Assembly: GCF_013283195.1 (NCBI RefSeq)
Contig: NZ_JABEKT010000001.1
Span: forward strand, 2,328,509-2,392,508
Direction: 5' to 3'
Source of the DNA: Ensifer adhaerens
GTDB lineage: Bacteria; Pseudomonadota; Alphaproteobacteria; Rhizobiales; Rhizobiaceae
Length of the DNA: 64,000 nucleotides
A program made the position numbers and the translations under genes. Of this stretch, positions 1 through 9,152 are shown in pieces. How positions within the stretch are numbered: position 1 is the first letter of the stretch; the number at the start of each line of letters is the position of its first letter. The notes beneath the pieces were generated by a model. The model was given only the letters and a program-made list of their open reading frames with translations. It had not been told where the DNA came from and made no database searches.

Positions 1-1
1 G

Positions 2-367
2 CGTGAAATGCTCACCGGCATGAAGAAGGGCGCGGTCATCGTCGATGTCGCGATCGACCAGGGCGGCTGCTTCGAGACATCGCACGCAACCACCCATTCC
101 GATCCGACCTACGAGGTCGAAGGGATCGTGCACTACTGCGTGGCCAACATGCCCGGCGCTGTCCCGGTCACATCGGCGCATGCGCTCAACAATGCAACGC
201 TGTATTACGGCCTGCAATTGGCAGATCGCGGCCTGAAGGCCATTGCAGAAGATCGCCACCTGCGTGCGGGCCTCAACATCCACCGCGGGCGGGTGACCAA
301 CGCGCCCGTTGCCGAGGCGCTCGGCTACGACGCCTACGCGCCGGAAGCGGTGCTCAACGTCGCCTGA
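2..367 (+). CDS. ald: alanine dehydrogenase, C-terminal part (cut by window start)
   Basis: Only the last ~121 codons are present; the reading frame is open from base 2 and stops at 365-367. The segment matches the C-terminal third of NAD-dependent L-alanine dehydrogenase, which interconverts L-alanine with pyruvate and ammonia in the cytoplasm. Recognisable pieces are the end of the Rossmann domain ([14 protein letters not shown]) and the family stretch [20 protein letters not shown] near the catalytic domain hinge. The true start lies outside the window. Any AsnC/Lrp-type regulator of ald would also be outside. Confidence 0.93.
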   Translation, partial: REMLTGMKKGAVIVDVAIDQGGCFETSHATTHSDPTYEVEGIVHYCVANMPGAVPVTSAHALNNATLYYGLQLADRGLKAIAEDRHLRAGLNIHRGRVTNAPVAEALGYDAYAPEAVLNVA

Positions 368-409
368 TAGCCTTCACGGCGTCGGTCCGGCTTCGGTCGG
401 ACCGACGCT

Positions 410-877
410 TCAGGCGCTTTCGATCCTGCACTGATAACAATTGTTCCTCGCCGATCGCACGTGTACGCTCGCGACCTCAGGCATGGCGAGCAGCGCGTGG
501 GCGCGGGATTCGAGCTGCTCAGTAGGAACCACTCCGCCAGTGCCATAGATGATACGCTCGTTGCTGCCATAGCCGCGCAGCAGATAGTCCTTGCTCGTTG
601 TCAGGATAGGCGGTTGTGCCCGGTCGTGATAGGCGAGGCATGCGTCGGCGTGCATGAAAACCGGACCGGTCTCCGCGTAGGGTTGCAACGAAGTGAAAGG
701 CCGCAGCGCAAAGATCAGATAGGCGTCACCCGCCTCCACGTTGCGAAGGCAATGCCGACAAGGAACACCATCGCCATCGGATATCTGCCGTTCCGGCAGG
801 TTGCCATAGGCATCCGTTCCGCCTTGTCTCAGGCTTTCGGCCTGATCGGTTGGCATTGAAATATAGCGCAGGGACAT
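410..877 (-). CDS. DUF1203 domain protein
   Basis: A 155-residue cytoplasmic protein that matches the DUF1203 family over its whole length. Visible features are the CRHCL pair of cysteines at about residues 40-43, the stretch PYAETGPVFMH, and a C-terminal HVRSARNNCYQC segment. No signal peptide or membrane segment is visible. The conserved cysteines and histidines could bind a metal, but that is inference; the family has no known function. It ends about 40 bases from the end of the convergent ald gene and is followed upstream on the same strand by an acetyltransferase gene. Confidence 0.8.
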   Translation of the reverse strand: MSLRYISMPTDQAESLRQGGTDAYGNLPERQISDGDGVPCRHCLRNVEAGDAYLIFALRPFTSLQPYAETGPVFMHADACLAYHDRAQPPILTTSKDYLLRGYGSNERIIYGTGGVVPTEQLESRAHALLAMPEVASVHVRSARNNCYQCRIESA

Positions 878-968
878 GGTGCATCTCCAGATCGATTGGG
901 ATCATTCGATGCACAGAGTGCTCCGACCGAGGCGGCGGCGACACCCGAAACTTGCGGTTGGGTGGACT

Positions 969-1532
969 TCAAAGGTTCTTGGCGAAGGCCAGCAACTCTT
1001 CATCCGTCAGTGGCTCAATGGTCGCTTCGCGGGTCGCGACAGGCGAGAAGCCGAATTGCTGATAGAGCTGGAGCGCGCGCGGGTGATCGAGATTGTTCGT
1101 CGTCACCGTCACTTTGCTCGGATTCAAGGTCCAGGCGGCAAACAGCGTCTGCAGCAGAAACCATTTGCCGAGGCCAAGACCAAGTGCGTGCTCCATCAGC
1201 CCGAAATGGGTAAGCTCGACGACGTCGTCCTCGGCCTGGTGAAGCTCGAAGAAGCCGGCAGGCGCGCCGTTGACATAGAGCACGGTGACACTCGTGCGTT
1301 TGTCGGCAAGCAGTGCCGCCAGCTTGTCGTCGCTCATGCGGATGCGGTCGGCCCAGTGCCAGCGTTTGCCGACGCGCAGGTAGAGGAACCGATAGTAATT
1401 GAGCGGGATGTCCGACACGCGAAGGATCGCCGTCTGGATGTTGACCGGCATCGGCAAGCTCTGCTTGGGCGGTGCGGACATCTCCAGTTCGGTGACATGG
1501 GCGGTCAATGAAGCGAGCTTGGGAGGGCGCAT
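969..1532 (-). CDS. GNAT family N-acetyltransferase
   Basis: A 187-residue protein with a C-terminal GNAT fold: the acetyl-CoA loop corresponds to HALGLGLGKWFL (about residues 134-145) and is followed by the family pattern LDHPRALQLYQQFGF. It should transfer an acetyl group from acetyl-CoA to an amine, but the substrate is unknown. The start ATG is only 4 bases past the stop of sseA on the same strand, so both are probably in one transcript. The ~50 N-terminal residues before the fold are longer than in minimal GNAT enzymes. Confidence 0.82.
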   Translation of the reverse strand: MRPPKLASLTAHVTELEMSAPPKQSLPMPVNIQTAILRVSDIPLNYYRFLYLRVGKRWHWADRIRMSDDKLAALLADKRTSVTVLYVNGAPAGFFELHQAEDDVVELTHFGLMEHALGLGLGKWFLLQTLFAAWTLNPSKVTVTTNNLDHPRALQLYQQFGFSPVATREATIEPLTDEELLAFAKNL

Positions 1533-1536
1533 GATA

Positions 1537-2391
1537 TCACTCGCTGCCGGTCACTACTGTTGTATCCGCACGTCCGCCCCATTCCGACCAGGAGCCGTCG
1601 TAGAGGGTGTTGTCGGTATGACCAAGGGATTGTAACGCCAGCGTGATGATCGCCGCGGTGACACCCGAACCGCAGGTCGTCACCACGGGCCTGGAAAGGT
1701 CGACGCCCGCGTCGGCAAATGTCTTGCGCAGTGTGTCGAGATCCTTGAACTTGCCGTTCTCGGAAAACGTGGTGGACGGCAGGCTGCGGGCGCCCGGCAT
1801 GTGCCCCGAGCGCATTCCCGCGCGCGGCTCGGCCTCGACGCCAAGGAAGCGTCCGGCGCCTCTCGCATCGGCAATCTGGATCGTGCCGGACTTGACGATG
1901 TCCTGCATGCGTTCGAATGAGGTGACTGCCGAAGGGGTGAAGGTGACGTTGAACGTAACGGGTCTAGGCGAGGGAACTTCTGTCGTGACCGGGCGCCCGT
2001 CCTTCTTCCAGCCGTCCATGCCACCATCGAGCACGTAGACGTCCTTTGCACCCATGATGCGCAGCATCCACCACACGCGCGGCGCGGTCATGATGCCGGG
2101 GCCGTCATAGACGACGATCGTATCGGTCTCGCTGACACCAAGGGCACCGACCGCCTTGGCGAAGGCTTCCGGCGTCGGCAGCGTGTGGGGCAGGCCGCTT
2201 GTATGATCGGCGATCGCATCCTGGTCGAAGAATACGGCACCGGGGATATGGCCCGCGTCGTATTCCGCTTTCGGGTTTCTGTTCTGCGCCGGCAGATACC
2301 AGGCGGCATCAAGGATGCGGACGGAGGGGGCCTCGAGGCGCTGTTGCAGCCAGTCCGGAGAAACGACGAAGGCGCTTTTGGTGTTGGTCAT
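1537..2391 (-). CDS. sseA: 3-mercaptopyruvate/thiosulfate sulfurtransferase
   Basis: A 284-residue two-domain rhodanese. The N-terminal inactive domain contains GHIPGAVFFD and the C-terminal domain has the active-site loop CGSGVTA with the catalytic cysteine at about residue 240. The CGSG-type loop is the signature of 3-mercaptopyruvate sulfurtransferases, which move sulfur from mercaptopyruvate to thiol acceptors or cyanide. No signal peptide is present. It lies between a GNAT gene and an alanyl-tRNA editing gene, with cysK next, giving a small run connected to cysteine and sulfur metabolism. All four genes are on the minus strand with gaps of 4-15 bases, so co-transcription is likely. Confidence 0.93.
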   Translation of the reverse strand: MTNTKSAFVVSPDWLQQRLEAPSVRILDAAWYLPAQNRNPKAEYDAGHIPGAVFFDQDAIADHTSGLPHTLPTPEAFAKAVGALGVSETDTIVVYDGPGIMTAPRVWWMLRIMGAKDVYVLDGGMDGWKKDGRPVTTEVPSPRPVTFNVTFTPSAVTSFERMQDIVKSGTIQIADARGAGRFLGVEAEPRAGMRSGHMPGARSLPSTTFSENGKFKDLDTLRKTFADAGVDLSRPVVTTCGSGVTAAIITLALQSLGHTDNTLYDGSWSEWGGRADTTVVTGSE

Positions 2392-2406
2392 GGTCGTATC
2401 TCCTGT

Positions 2407-3156
2407 TCAGATTGCCTGGCGGTCGTCTGGTGTGCCGAATCGGATGCGAAAGCGGCGGTTTTCCTTGCCCTTCTTCTCGATCTTGGCGATGTGGATTGTG
2501 CCAACTTCCTGGGTTTCGGACACATGCGTTCCGCCGCAGGGCTGGCTGTCGACCGCCGAATTTGCGCCGATGCAGACAAGACTGACGCGGCCGAGGCCGA
2601 TGGGCGGGCGCACGTTCTTCGATTTGACGATACCGGGGTTGGAAGCAAGCTCCTCGTCGGTGATCCACTGCAGATAGACCGGATGGTTCTCGTCTATGAG
2701 CTTCTTCAGCGCCGCCGTCACCTCGTCCTTGTCGATTGTTTCGCTCATGTCGAAATCGACGCGGCTCTCATCTTCGCCGACCGCAGCGCCGGTGATCGGG
2801 AAGGGGCAGACGACGGAAAGCAGATGGCAGGCCGTGTGCATGCGCATCAGCCGGTAACGGCGTGGCCAGTCGATATGCAGGACGAGCTTTTCGCCGACAA
2901 CAGGCGCCGGCTGCCCTTCCGCCGGCATGTGGATGATGACGTCCTTGGTGGCGCCATGGCGGGCGACCGCAATGTCGATGCGGCTGCCGTCGCTGCGCTC
3001 CAGAAAACCGCTATCGCCCGGCTGCCCACCCGATGTGGCGTAAAAGCAGGTCTGATCAAGCTCGATCCCGCCATCCTCCAGAATTCCGGTGACACTTGCT
3101 TCGCAAGTCGAGAGATAGAAATCTTCGCGGAAGAGGGCAGTCACGGTCTTGGTCAT
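2407..3156 (-). CDS. AlaX-type alanyl-tRNA editing protein
   Basis: A 249-residue free-standing homologue of the alanyl-tRNA synthetase editing domain. The zinc-binding pairs are visible: HTACH (His107/His111) and CGGTH (Cys207/His211). Such proteins hydrolyse mischarged Ser-tRNA(Ala) or Gly-tRNA(Ala) in trans. The protein carries an N-terminal beta-barrel part plus the C-terminal SAD domain but no catalytic aminoacylation domain, as in AlaX-M forms. The stop is 15 bases upstream of the sseA start, and the gene starts 8 bases after the cysK stop, so all read as one operon. Confidence 0.9.
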   Translation of the reverse strand: MTKTVTALFREDFYLSTCEASVTGILEDGGIELDQTCFYATSGGQPGDSGFLERSDGSRIDIAVARHGATKDVIIHMPAEGQPAPVVGEKLVLHIDWPRRYRLMRMHTACHLLSVVCPFPITGAAVGEDESRVDFDMSETIDKDEVTAALKKLIDENHPVYLQWITDEELASNPGIVKSKNVRPPIGLGRVSLVCIGANSAVDSQPCGGTHVSETQEVGTIHIAKIEKKGKENRRFRIRFGTPDDRQAI

Positions 3157-3164
3157 CGCAAATC

Positions 3165-4205
3165 TTATCCGACTGATTCGTATGGAACGGTGATGCTTGA
3201 AGATCCCTTCAACCAGGCCGGGACAGGCAGGCCCTTCGAGGCCAGGAAGTCCGGGTTGAAGAGTTTCGATTGATAGCGGTTACCATAGTCGCAAAGGATC
3301 GTCACGATCGTATGTCCCGGACCGAGCTCCTTGGCGAGCCGGACGGCACCGGCAATGTTGATGCCGGTCGATCCCCCGACGCAGATGCCCTCGCGTTCAA
3401 TGAGGTCGAAGACCAGAGGCACGGCTTCGGAATCGGGGATCTGATAGGAGAAATCGGGCGTAAAGCCTTCGAGATTGGCGGTAATGCGGCCCTGGCCGAT
3501 ACCTTCGGTGATGGAGCTTCCGCTCGCCTTCAACTCGCCATGTGCGTAGTAATTGTAGAGCGCGGCACCATCCGGATCGGCAAGGCCGATCTTGATGGCG
3601 GGGTTTTTCGCCCGCAGCCCCTGCGCCACGCCGGCAAGCGTGCCGCCGGAACCGACCGCGCAGATGAAGCCGTCGACCTTGCCGTCCGTATCCCGCCAGA
3701 TTTCGGGTGCAGTCGTCGTGATGTGCGCGTCACGGTTGGCGACATTGTCGAACTGGTTGGCCCAGATCGCGCCGTTCGGCTCGGTCTTGGCGAGCTCGGC
3801 GGCGAGGCGCCCGGAGATCTTCACGTAATTGTTCGGGTTCTTGTAGGGCACTGCCGGCACTTCGACGAGTTCGGCACCAAGAAGGCGCAGGGCATCCTTC
3901 TTCTCCTGGCTCTGGGTTTCCGGAATGACGATGACGGTCCGGTAGCCAAGCGCCTGGGCGACGAGCGCCAGGCCGATGCCGGTATTGCCAGCTGTGCCTT
4001 CGACGATGACGCCGCCCGGCTTCAATTGCCCTGCCTTCTCCGCCTCACGGATGATCCAGAGTGCAGCGCGATCCTTCACCGACTGTCCCGGGTTGAGAAA
4101 CTCCGCCTTGCCGAGGATGGTGCAGCCGGTCGCGTCGGAAACGGTCTTCAGCCGGATCAGGGGCGTGTTGCCGATTGCTTCAAGGACGGACGGAAGAATG
4201 GCCAT
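3165..4205 (-). CDS. cysK: cysteine synthase A (O-acetylserine sulfhydrylase)
   Basis: A 346-residue PLP enzyme that condenses O-acetylserine with sulfide to give cysteine and acetate. The PLP lysine lies in SVKDRAA (Lys44), the substrate loop is GTAGNTG (residues 70-76), and the phosphate-binding glycine loop appears as VGSGGTLAG. It is about 25-30 residues longer than the classical CysK, mainly at the C terminus, as in the long-type synthases common in alphaproteobacteria. It is the first gene of the minus-strand run cysK-alaX-sseA-GNAT. The promoter should lie in the ~320 bases before the divergent SDR gene. Confidence 0.92.
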   Translation of the reverse strand: MAILPSVLEAIGNTPLIRLKTVSDATGCTILGKAEFLNPGQSVKDRAALWIIREAEKAGQLKPGGVIVEGTAGNTGIGLALVAQALGYRTVIVIPETQSQEKKDALRLLGAELVEVPAVPYKNPNNYVKISGRLAAELAKTEPNGAIWANQFDNVANRDAHITTTAPEIWRDTDGKVDGFICAVGSGGTLAGVAQGLRAKNPAIKIGLADPDGAALYNYYAHGELKASGSSITEGIGQGRITANLEGFTPDFSYQIPDSEAVPLVFDLIEREGICVGGSTGINIAGAVRLAKELGPGHTIVTILCDYGNRYQSKLFNPDFLASKGLPVPAWLKGSSSITVPYESVG

Positions 4206-4529
4206 TTGCAGAACCTCGTGCTTGAGAACGGCCGCCGAAGCGGGCCGCGTTACCGAAGAAAAACGCCGAGTGGCCGGCGAACATTGAGAACGACGCCGGA
4301 TCGCCGAAATATTGGCGTGTTTTCGGCTCAGCCTGCTTCCCAGGCAAGAAATAGCGTTTCACCGCTGCCCTGTCCCGAACAAAAAACGTCTTCAAGGGGA
4401 AAGCTTAGGGTTGAGGCAGCTCTGGGTGCGCGCCGGATATCGGAGGGGGTTGGTCTGGGCCGGGGTGTCAGGTTTCTCGGCCCCTTGAGTTGAGCGTGCA
4501 CCGGGTGGGTGCGTGCCGAGGTATGGGCA
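4206..4529. other. divergent intergenic region, cysK / SDR gene
   Basis: About 320 bases between two divergently read genes. It must contain both promoters. No convincing ORF, RNA gene or strong operator was recognised. Confidence 0.5.
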
Positions 4530-5372
4530 ATGAGTATGCACAAGATGAATTCCGAGCATGGGTTGGCCTGGGTAACGGGCGCGAGTTCGGGAATAGGCCG
4601 GGCGCTGGCTCTGCGTCTGGTTCGCGGCGGCTATTCGGTGGTCGTCACGTCAAGAAATCACGCCAAACTGGTTGCCTTGCAACAGGAGGCTGCTCCTGAC
4701 GGTCGCATCATCGTTCTCGACGGCGATGTCACCGACCCGCAGGACATGGAGCGTGTGCTCGCATCGATCGAATACGACCACGGCGATCTGTCGCTGGCTG
4801 TATTTACTGCGGATGTGACGCTGCCCGTGCGAGGTGACGACCTGCATCGTGAGGCATTCGAGCGTAGCTTCGCGGTCAACGTCAACGGTGTCGTCAACTG
4901 TCTGTTGCCGGCCGTGGCCCACATGAAGGCGAGGGGGCATGGCCAAATCGCCATCATGTCGGGAGCGGCCGGTTACGGCGGCCTGCCGGGCAACGCCGCC
5001 TATGGTGCGACGAAGGCGGCTCTCATCAACATGGCGGAGAGCCTGAAGTTGGACCTGGACCGGATCGGTATTCGCCTGCAAGTCATCAGCCTGGGGCTTG
5101 TCGAGGCGAGCGGATCGACCCGTCCTTGGCTTGCAGCCTCCGACTTGGCCAGCGCTGACGAGGCCGCCGAGCATATCGTTGCAGGCTTGAAGTCGACACA
5201 TTTCGAAATCAACGTGTCGAAACGCGCGAACGCCGTGGCAAGACTGTCACGATGGCTGCCCTACAGTGCATACTTCGCGCTGGTCGACCGGTTGACTCGC
5301 CAAGGTTCGGCGCCGGCGGTGGCGACAACGAAACACGCCAGTACCGAGAATCAGCCGCATCAGGCCGTGTGA
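4530..5372 (+). CDS. SDR family NAD(P)-dependent oxidoreductase
   Basis: A short-chain dehydrogenase of about 280 residues. The cofactor loop TGASSGIG lies near residues 16-23, the NNAG-like segment is replaced by the region around AVNVNG, and the catalytic Ser, Tyr-158 and Lys-162 are seen in MSGAAGYGG and YGATK. The ATG at 4530 was chosen because GAGG sits 8 bases upstream; an in-frame GTG at 4509 would add seven residues. The C-terminal extension with a hydrophobic WLPYSAYFALVDRL segment resembles SDRs acting on lipid or sterol-like substrates, but the substrate cannot be named. Its 3' end overlaps the convergent SMR gene by 13 bases. Confidence 0.85.
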   Translation: MSMHKMNSEHGLAWVTGASSGIGRALALRLVRGGYSVVVTSRNHAKLVALQQEAAPDGRIIVLDGDVTDPQDMERVLASIEYDHGDLSLAVFTADVTLPVRGDDLHREAFERSFAVNVNGVVNCLLPAVAHMKARGHGQIAIMSGAAGYGGLPGNAAYGATKAALINMAESLKLDLDRIGIRLQVISLGLVEASGSTRPWLAASDLASADEAAEHIVAGLKSTHFEINVSKRANAVARLSRWLPYSAYFALVDRLTRQGSAPAVATTKHASTENQPHQAV

Positions 5373-5686
5373 AGCACCAGCACTGCGCCGAAGATGAGCG
5401 CGAGGCCGACCCAGCCGATCGGCTTGAGCTTCTGGCCGAAAAGCAGGCGACCGCAAATGGCTGTGCCGAAAATCCCGGTTGCGCCGAGAACGGCATAGGC
5501 AATCGCAAGCTCCATGCCCTTGACGGCTTCCGCAAGGAAGGCAAAGGCGGCAAGCACGAGAACGATGGAAAGTGCTCCCCAGCCTCGGCGCGCAAAGCCA
5601 TCGGATTTAGTCGAGGCCAGATTGGCGGCGATGTCGAGAATGCCCGCGATGACGGCAAAGATGAAGTAGATGCTAGGCGCGCTCAT
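5360..5686 (-). CDS. SMR family transporter subunit, MdtI-like
   Basis: A 108-residue small multidrug resistance protein with four predicted membrane helices. The start at 5686 (MSAPSIYF) was chosen over the 30-residue longer reading because it begins directly at helix 1. It overlaps the upstream SMR gene by 14 bases, the classic layout of paired SMR proteins such as MdtJI or YkkCD that work only as heterodimers. It lacks the usual glutamate in the first helix at the canonical place (ILDIAANLAS has Asp instead), which fits an asymmetric pair. The exported compound is unknown; polyamines or cationic drugs are typical. Confidence 0.8.
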   Translation of the reverse strand: MSAPSIYFIFAVIAGILDIAANLASTKSDGFARRGWGALSIVLVLAAFAFLAEAVKGMELAIAYAVLGATGIFGTAICGRLLFGQKLKPIGWVGLALIFGAVLVLHTA

Positions 5687-6044
5687 CGAGGGCTCCTTCG
5701 GTGGCCGGTACTTCCTCTTCTCGGTGTTCGCCGGCGTTGACGAGCAGGATGCCGGCGACCGCCATCGAAAGGCCAAGCATTTCCCGGCCGGTCAGAACGT
5801 GGCCGAATACGAACACCGAAACGAGCGTGATGATCGCGACACCTGATCCCTCCCAGATGGCATAGGCGACACCGACGGAGATGGTCTTCACGGCCTTCGC
5901 CAGGAAGACGTAGGAAAGCGCGATGGAGACGTACATCACCACGTGGCCGACGTAGGAGCCACTGGCCGATGCGGCCTTCATCGCCGTCAGGCCCGCCACT
6001 TCGGTTGCGATGGCGAGCGCCAGGAAAAACCATGCAAGACGCAT
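5673..6044 (-). CDS. SMR family transporter subunit, MdtJ-like
   Basis: A 123-residue, four-helix SMR protein. Helix 1 keeps the membrane-embedded glutamate (ALAIATEVAGLTAMK, Glu15) used for proton-coupled export, and the helix 3 motif is VAYAIWEGSGV. A short acidic tail (HREEEVPATEGALDE) follows helix 4 and is coded across the start of the MdtI-like partner. The 14-base overlap suggests translational coupling and fixed stoichiometry. Together the pair should form one inner-membrane exporter. It starts about 80 bases from the 3' end of cfa on the same strand. Confidence 0.82.
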   Translation of the reverse strand: MRLAWFFLALAIATEVAGLTAMKAASASGSYVGHVVMYVSIALSYVFLAKAVKTISVGVAYAIWEGSGVAIITLVSVFVFGHVLTGREMLGLSMAVAGILLVNAGEHREEEVPATEGALDERA

Positions 6045-6125
6045 GAGGAACCTTCAAGAAGAGATCTGGATCGGTTGCCTCATAGGCGTTGTCGCGCGAA
6101 CGGTAAAGCCTGCAGGTGGACCGGT

Positions 6126-7379
6126 TTACTCGAAGACGATCTGCCGGACATCGATGTTTCGCGCGCGGAAGCCCGCTTCGCAGTAGTAGAAGTAGAATTC
6201 CCACAGCCGCTTGAAGCGCAGATCGAAGCCCAGCGGCTCGATCTTGCCCCAGACAGACCAGAAGCGTTGCCGCCATTCACTGAGCGTGCGGGCATAGTCG
6301 CTACCGAACCCGAAATCGTTGATCATGCGCAGGCCGACATTGCGCCCGAGGTCGACCAGATGGTCGCGTGTCGGTAGCATCCCCCCTGGGAACACGTATT
6401 TCTGAATGAAGTCCGGATTGGATCGGTATTCCTCATAGGCTTCGGGCTTGATCGTGATGATCTGGAGTCCCGCTTTGCCGCCAGGTTTCAGGCACCGCTT
6501 CAGTTGAGAAAAATAGGTCGACCAGAATTTTTCGCCGACGGCCTCGAACATCTCGATCGACACGATCCGGTCATATCGTCCGGTTTCCTCCCGATAGTCC
6601 TGGAACTTCAGCTCGACCCGATCGGCAATTCCGGCCTTGTGCATGCGCTCGCGGGCAAAGGCGAGCTGTTCGCGGCTGATGGTCAGGCCGGTGACCTTGC
6701 AGCCGATCTCGGTTGCGGCAAATTCTGCAAAACCGCCCCAGCCGCACCCGATCTCGAGCACGTGGTCGCCCGGGCGCAGATTTGTGGCTTCGGCCAAGGC
6801 TCGGTACTTGGCGGCCTGAGCGGCCTGCAGATCGTTTGCGCCACCGGCGTAAAGCGCCGAAGAATAGGTCATGCTCGGGTCGAGCCATTCACGGTAGAAG
6901 GCGTTGCCGAGGTCGTAATGGGCGGAGATGTTGCGCTCGGCACCCGTCTTGGTGTTGGCATTGCGCCAATGGAGGAACTTTTCGACCAGCCGCATCAGGC
7001 CGCGCGCGCGATTCGGGAAGCGGTTGCCGATATCGGCATTGACAAGGAATAGCTCGAGAAAGGCGCCGACATCTGGGCTGTCCCAGTCACCGTCGATATA
7101 GCTTTCCGCAGCGCCGATCGTGCCGCCGGTAATGGCCCGGTGCGGGAGGTTCCAATTGTGCAGGGTCACAGTGGCGCATGGCCCCGGCACCTTTCCCTTG
7201 ACCACCAGTCGGCGGCCATTGGGCAGAGCGAGTGCCAGTGCGCCCGCCTCAAGGTGAACGAGGCCGCGAAGGACCATCTGGGCCTTGAGCGGAAAGTCCT
7301 TCAGCACCCGTGAGAGATTGTCATTCGAAAGCAGCTCGGCGTTGTCGAAATCGGCAAAGCAGGCTTCAGTATCATGCAT
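6126..7379 (-). CDS. cfa: cyclopropane-fatty-acyl-phospholipid synthase
   Basis: A 417-residue SAM-dependent methyltransferase that adds a methylene bridge to unsaturated acyl chains of membrane phospholipids. The SAM-binding loop is VLEIGCGWG (residues 207-215); just before it the family block YDLGNAFYREWLDPSMTYSS is intact. The N-terminal ~130 residues form the lipid-binding domain. Length fits bacterial CFA synthases (about 380-420). Rhizobia usually carry two cfa genes and the sequence alone does not say which paralogue this is. It is preceded by photolyase on the same strand with a gap of 105 bases. Confidence 0.93.
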   Translation of the reverse strand: MHDTEACFADFDNAELLSNDNLSRVLKDFPLKAQMVLRGLVHLEAGALALALPNGRRLVVKGKVPGPCATVTLHNWNLPHRAITGGTIGAAESYIDGDWDSPDVGAFLELFLVNADIGNRFPNRARGLMRLVEKFLHWRNANTKTGAERNISAHYDLGNAFYREWLDPSMTYSSALYAGGANDLQAAQAAKYRALAEATNLRPGDHVLEIGCGWGGFAEFAATEIGCKVTGLTISREQLAFARERMHKAGIADRVELKFQDYREETGRYDRIVSIEMFEAVGEKFWSTYFSQLKRCLKPGGKAGLQIITIKPEAYEEYRSNPDFIQKYVFPGGMLPTRDHLVDLGRNVGLRMINDFGFGSDYARTLSEWRQRFWSVWGKIEPLGFDLRFKRLWEFYFYYCEAGFRARNIDVRQIVFE

Positions 7380-7484
7380 AAACCACCCTCCGGCAATCGT
7401 TGCATCCGTAAGGTGAGCCTAGCGACAATCCTGTCAGAGGCCAACTACGGATTTGTACCGGCGGTGGTGCAGTTGTAGCGATTT

Positions 7485-8933
7485 TTAACTGGCGTTTCTG
7501 ATTTCCTGAAACGCGGCCAGCGCGCGGTCGCGCGCAAAGGCATGATCGATGACAGGGGCAGGGTAGGTCAGCCCCAGCGTAATGCCGGCAGCAGCAAGTG
7601 CGGGTTGGGGCGCCGAGAACGGGCGATGAATGTAGCGTGCGTCGAGATCGGCCAGTTCGGGAACGAAGCGCTTCACATAGTCCCCGTTCGGATCGAATTT
7701 CTCCCCCTGAAGCACGGGATTGAAGATACGGAAGAATGGCGAAGCGTCGGCGCCGGAGCCGGCCACCCACTGCCAGCTGGCGGCGTTCGAAGCTGGGTCA
7801 GCATCCACCAGCGTGTCCCGAAACCACGCCTCTCCGCGGCGCCAGTCGATCAGCAGGTCCTTGATCAGGAAGGAGGCGGCGATCATCCTGACGCGATTGT
7901 GCATATAGCCGTGGCGCCAGAGTTGCCGCATGCCGGCGTCGACGATCGGGTAGCCTGTGTGGCCCATTGTCCAGCGCTCGAAGTGGTCGTCGTTGTCGAG
8001 CCAGCGAAAACCGTCAAAGCGACGATCGAGATTCCGACGCCCCAGGTCGGGATTGTGAAACAGGAGATTGTAGGAAAATTCGCGCCACGCGAGTTCCTTG
8101 CGGAATGTGACGATATCGTCGACCGGAGTCTCCGTCAGGCCGCGCGTGGCGTGCCAGATCTGCGTCGGCGAGATCTCGCCGAAGGCAAGGTGCGGCGAGA
8201 GCAGGGATGTGCCCGCATCGGCCGGGACATCTCTGGCGGTCTTGTAGCCGTCGAGCGTGTCTTCGATGAATGTCTGCAAGCGGTCCGCCGCCCCGACCTC
8301 ACCCGGTGTCCAGATTTCGGTGAAGCGCGATGCCCAGTTCGGTTGCGTCGGCAGCAGGTTCCACCGATCAGGGTCTTCGGACGCAGGCCAGCGCTCAGGC
8401 GCGACAAGTCTTTCGGGCGGATCGATCGGTGCCGGCGGCTCGCCGCTTGCTTCGAGCGCGCGCCAGAATGGCGTAAACACGCGATAGGGGCCACCGGTCT
8501 TGTTGAACAGGCGGGTTGGTTCGTGAAGCAACTGGCCGGCAAAGCTGTTGACGGTAAAGCCGCGATCCACGAGCGCCTTCTTCAACGGCGCATCCGTCGC
8601 CGTTCCGTTCGGATCATAGCGCCGATTCCAGAAGATGGTGGCGCTGCCGGCTTCTCGCGAAATATCGGCGATGACATCGAGCGGATCGCCGGAGCGAAAA
8701 ACAAGATCCGATCCGATCCGTTGCAGCGATTCCCGAAACGCCGACAGTGAGTAATGCAGCCACCATCGCTGCGCATCGCCGAGCGGCCCGTTGCCGCTGT
8801 CGGCCGGCTCACGAATGTAGAGAGGAATCACCGCTGCGCCATCGGCCGCAGCGGCTGCAAGCGCATGGTGGTCGCCAAGCCTGAGGTCTTTGCGAAACCA
8901 GACTAGAATGGGCGACGACGATTTCAAGCGCAT
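7485..8933 (-). CDS. phrB: deoxyribodipyrimidine photo-lyase
   Basis: A 482-residue class I CPD photolyase or close cryptochrome relative. The N-terminal antenna domain begins with ILVWFRKDLRLGDH, and the C-terminal FAD domain contains TGYPIVDAGMRQLW, the NRVRM segment and DADPASNAASWQWVAGSGADA, all diagnostic. The enzyme uses blue light to split cyclobutane pyrimidine dimers. It stands alone on the minus strand downstream of the tRNA-Asn gene and its terminator. Most of the FAD and tryptophan-relay region is present and nothing looks truncated. Confidence 0.93.
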   Translation of the reverse strand: MRLKSSSPILVWFRKDLRLGDHHALAAAAADGAAVIPLYIREPADSGNGPLGDAQRWWLHYSLSAFRESLQRIGSDLVFRSGDPLDVIADISREAGSATIFWNRRYDPNGTATDAPLKKALVDRGFTVNSFAGQLLHEPTRLFNKTGGPYRVFTPFWRALEASGEPPAPIDPPERLVAPERWPASEDPDRWNLLPTQPNWASRFTEIWTPGEVGAADRLQTFIEDTLDGYKTARDVPADAGTSLLSPHLAFGEISPTQIWHATRGLTETPVDDIVTFRKELAWREFSYNLLFHNPDLGRRNLDRRFDGFRWLDNDDHFERWTMGHTGYPIVDAGMRQLWRHGYMHNRVRMIAASFLIKDLLIDWRRGEAWFRDTLVDADPASNAASWQWVAGSGADASPFFRIFNPVLQGEKFDPNGDYVKRFVPELADLDARYIHRPFSAPQPALAAAGITLGLTYPAPVIDHAFARDRALAAFQEIRNAS

Positions 8934-9114
8934 GACATCCCGGGGTGAGGGTAAGGTGGTTTACTCGCCACCATAGCCGCAAAATGAAAAAGAGCCACTC
9001 CGGCGCCTGTGGTCCGAAAAGTAGCCAAAATGTAACCAAAGAAGCGAGGTGGGAGGGCGAACGGCAAAGGGCGGTGCACCCATATGTCTGGAGAAGCCTC
9101 TGATATCCCTAAAT

Positions 9115-9146
9115 GAAAAGGGCCGCTCCTTTCGGAACGACCCTTT
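9115..9146 (-). terminator. intrinsic terminator after tRNA-Asn
   Basis: On the minus strand a 10-pair stem (GGGTCGTTCC / GGAGCGGCCC, with G-T wobbles) and a GAAA tetraloop are followed by TTTT. It lies just 3' of the tRNA-Asn gene. Confidence 0.85.
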
Positions 9147-9152
9147 AGAAAC

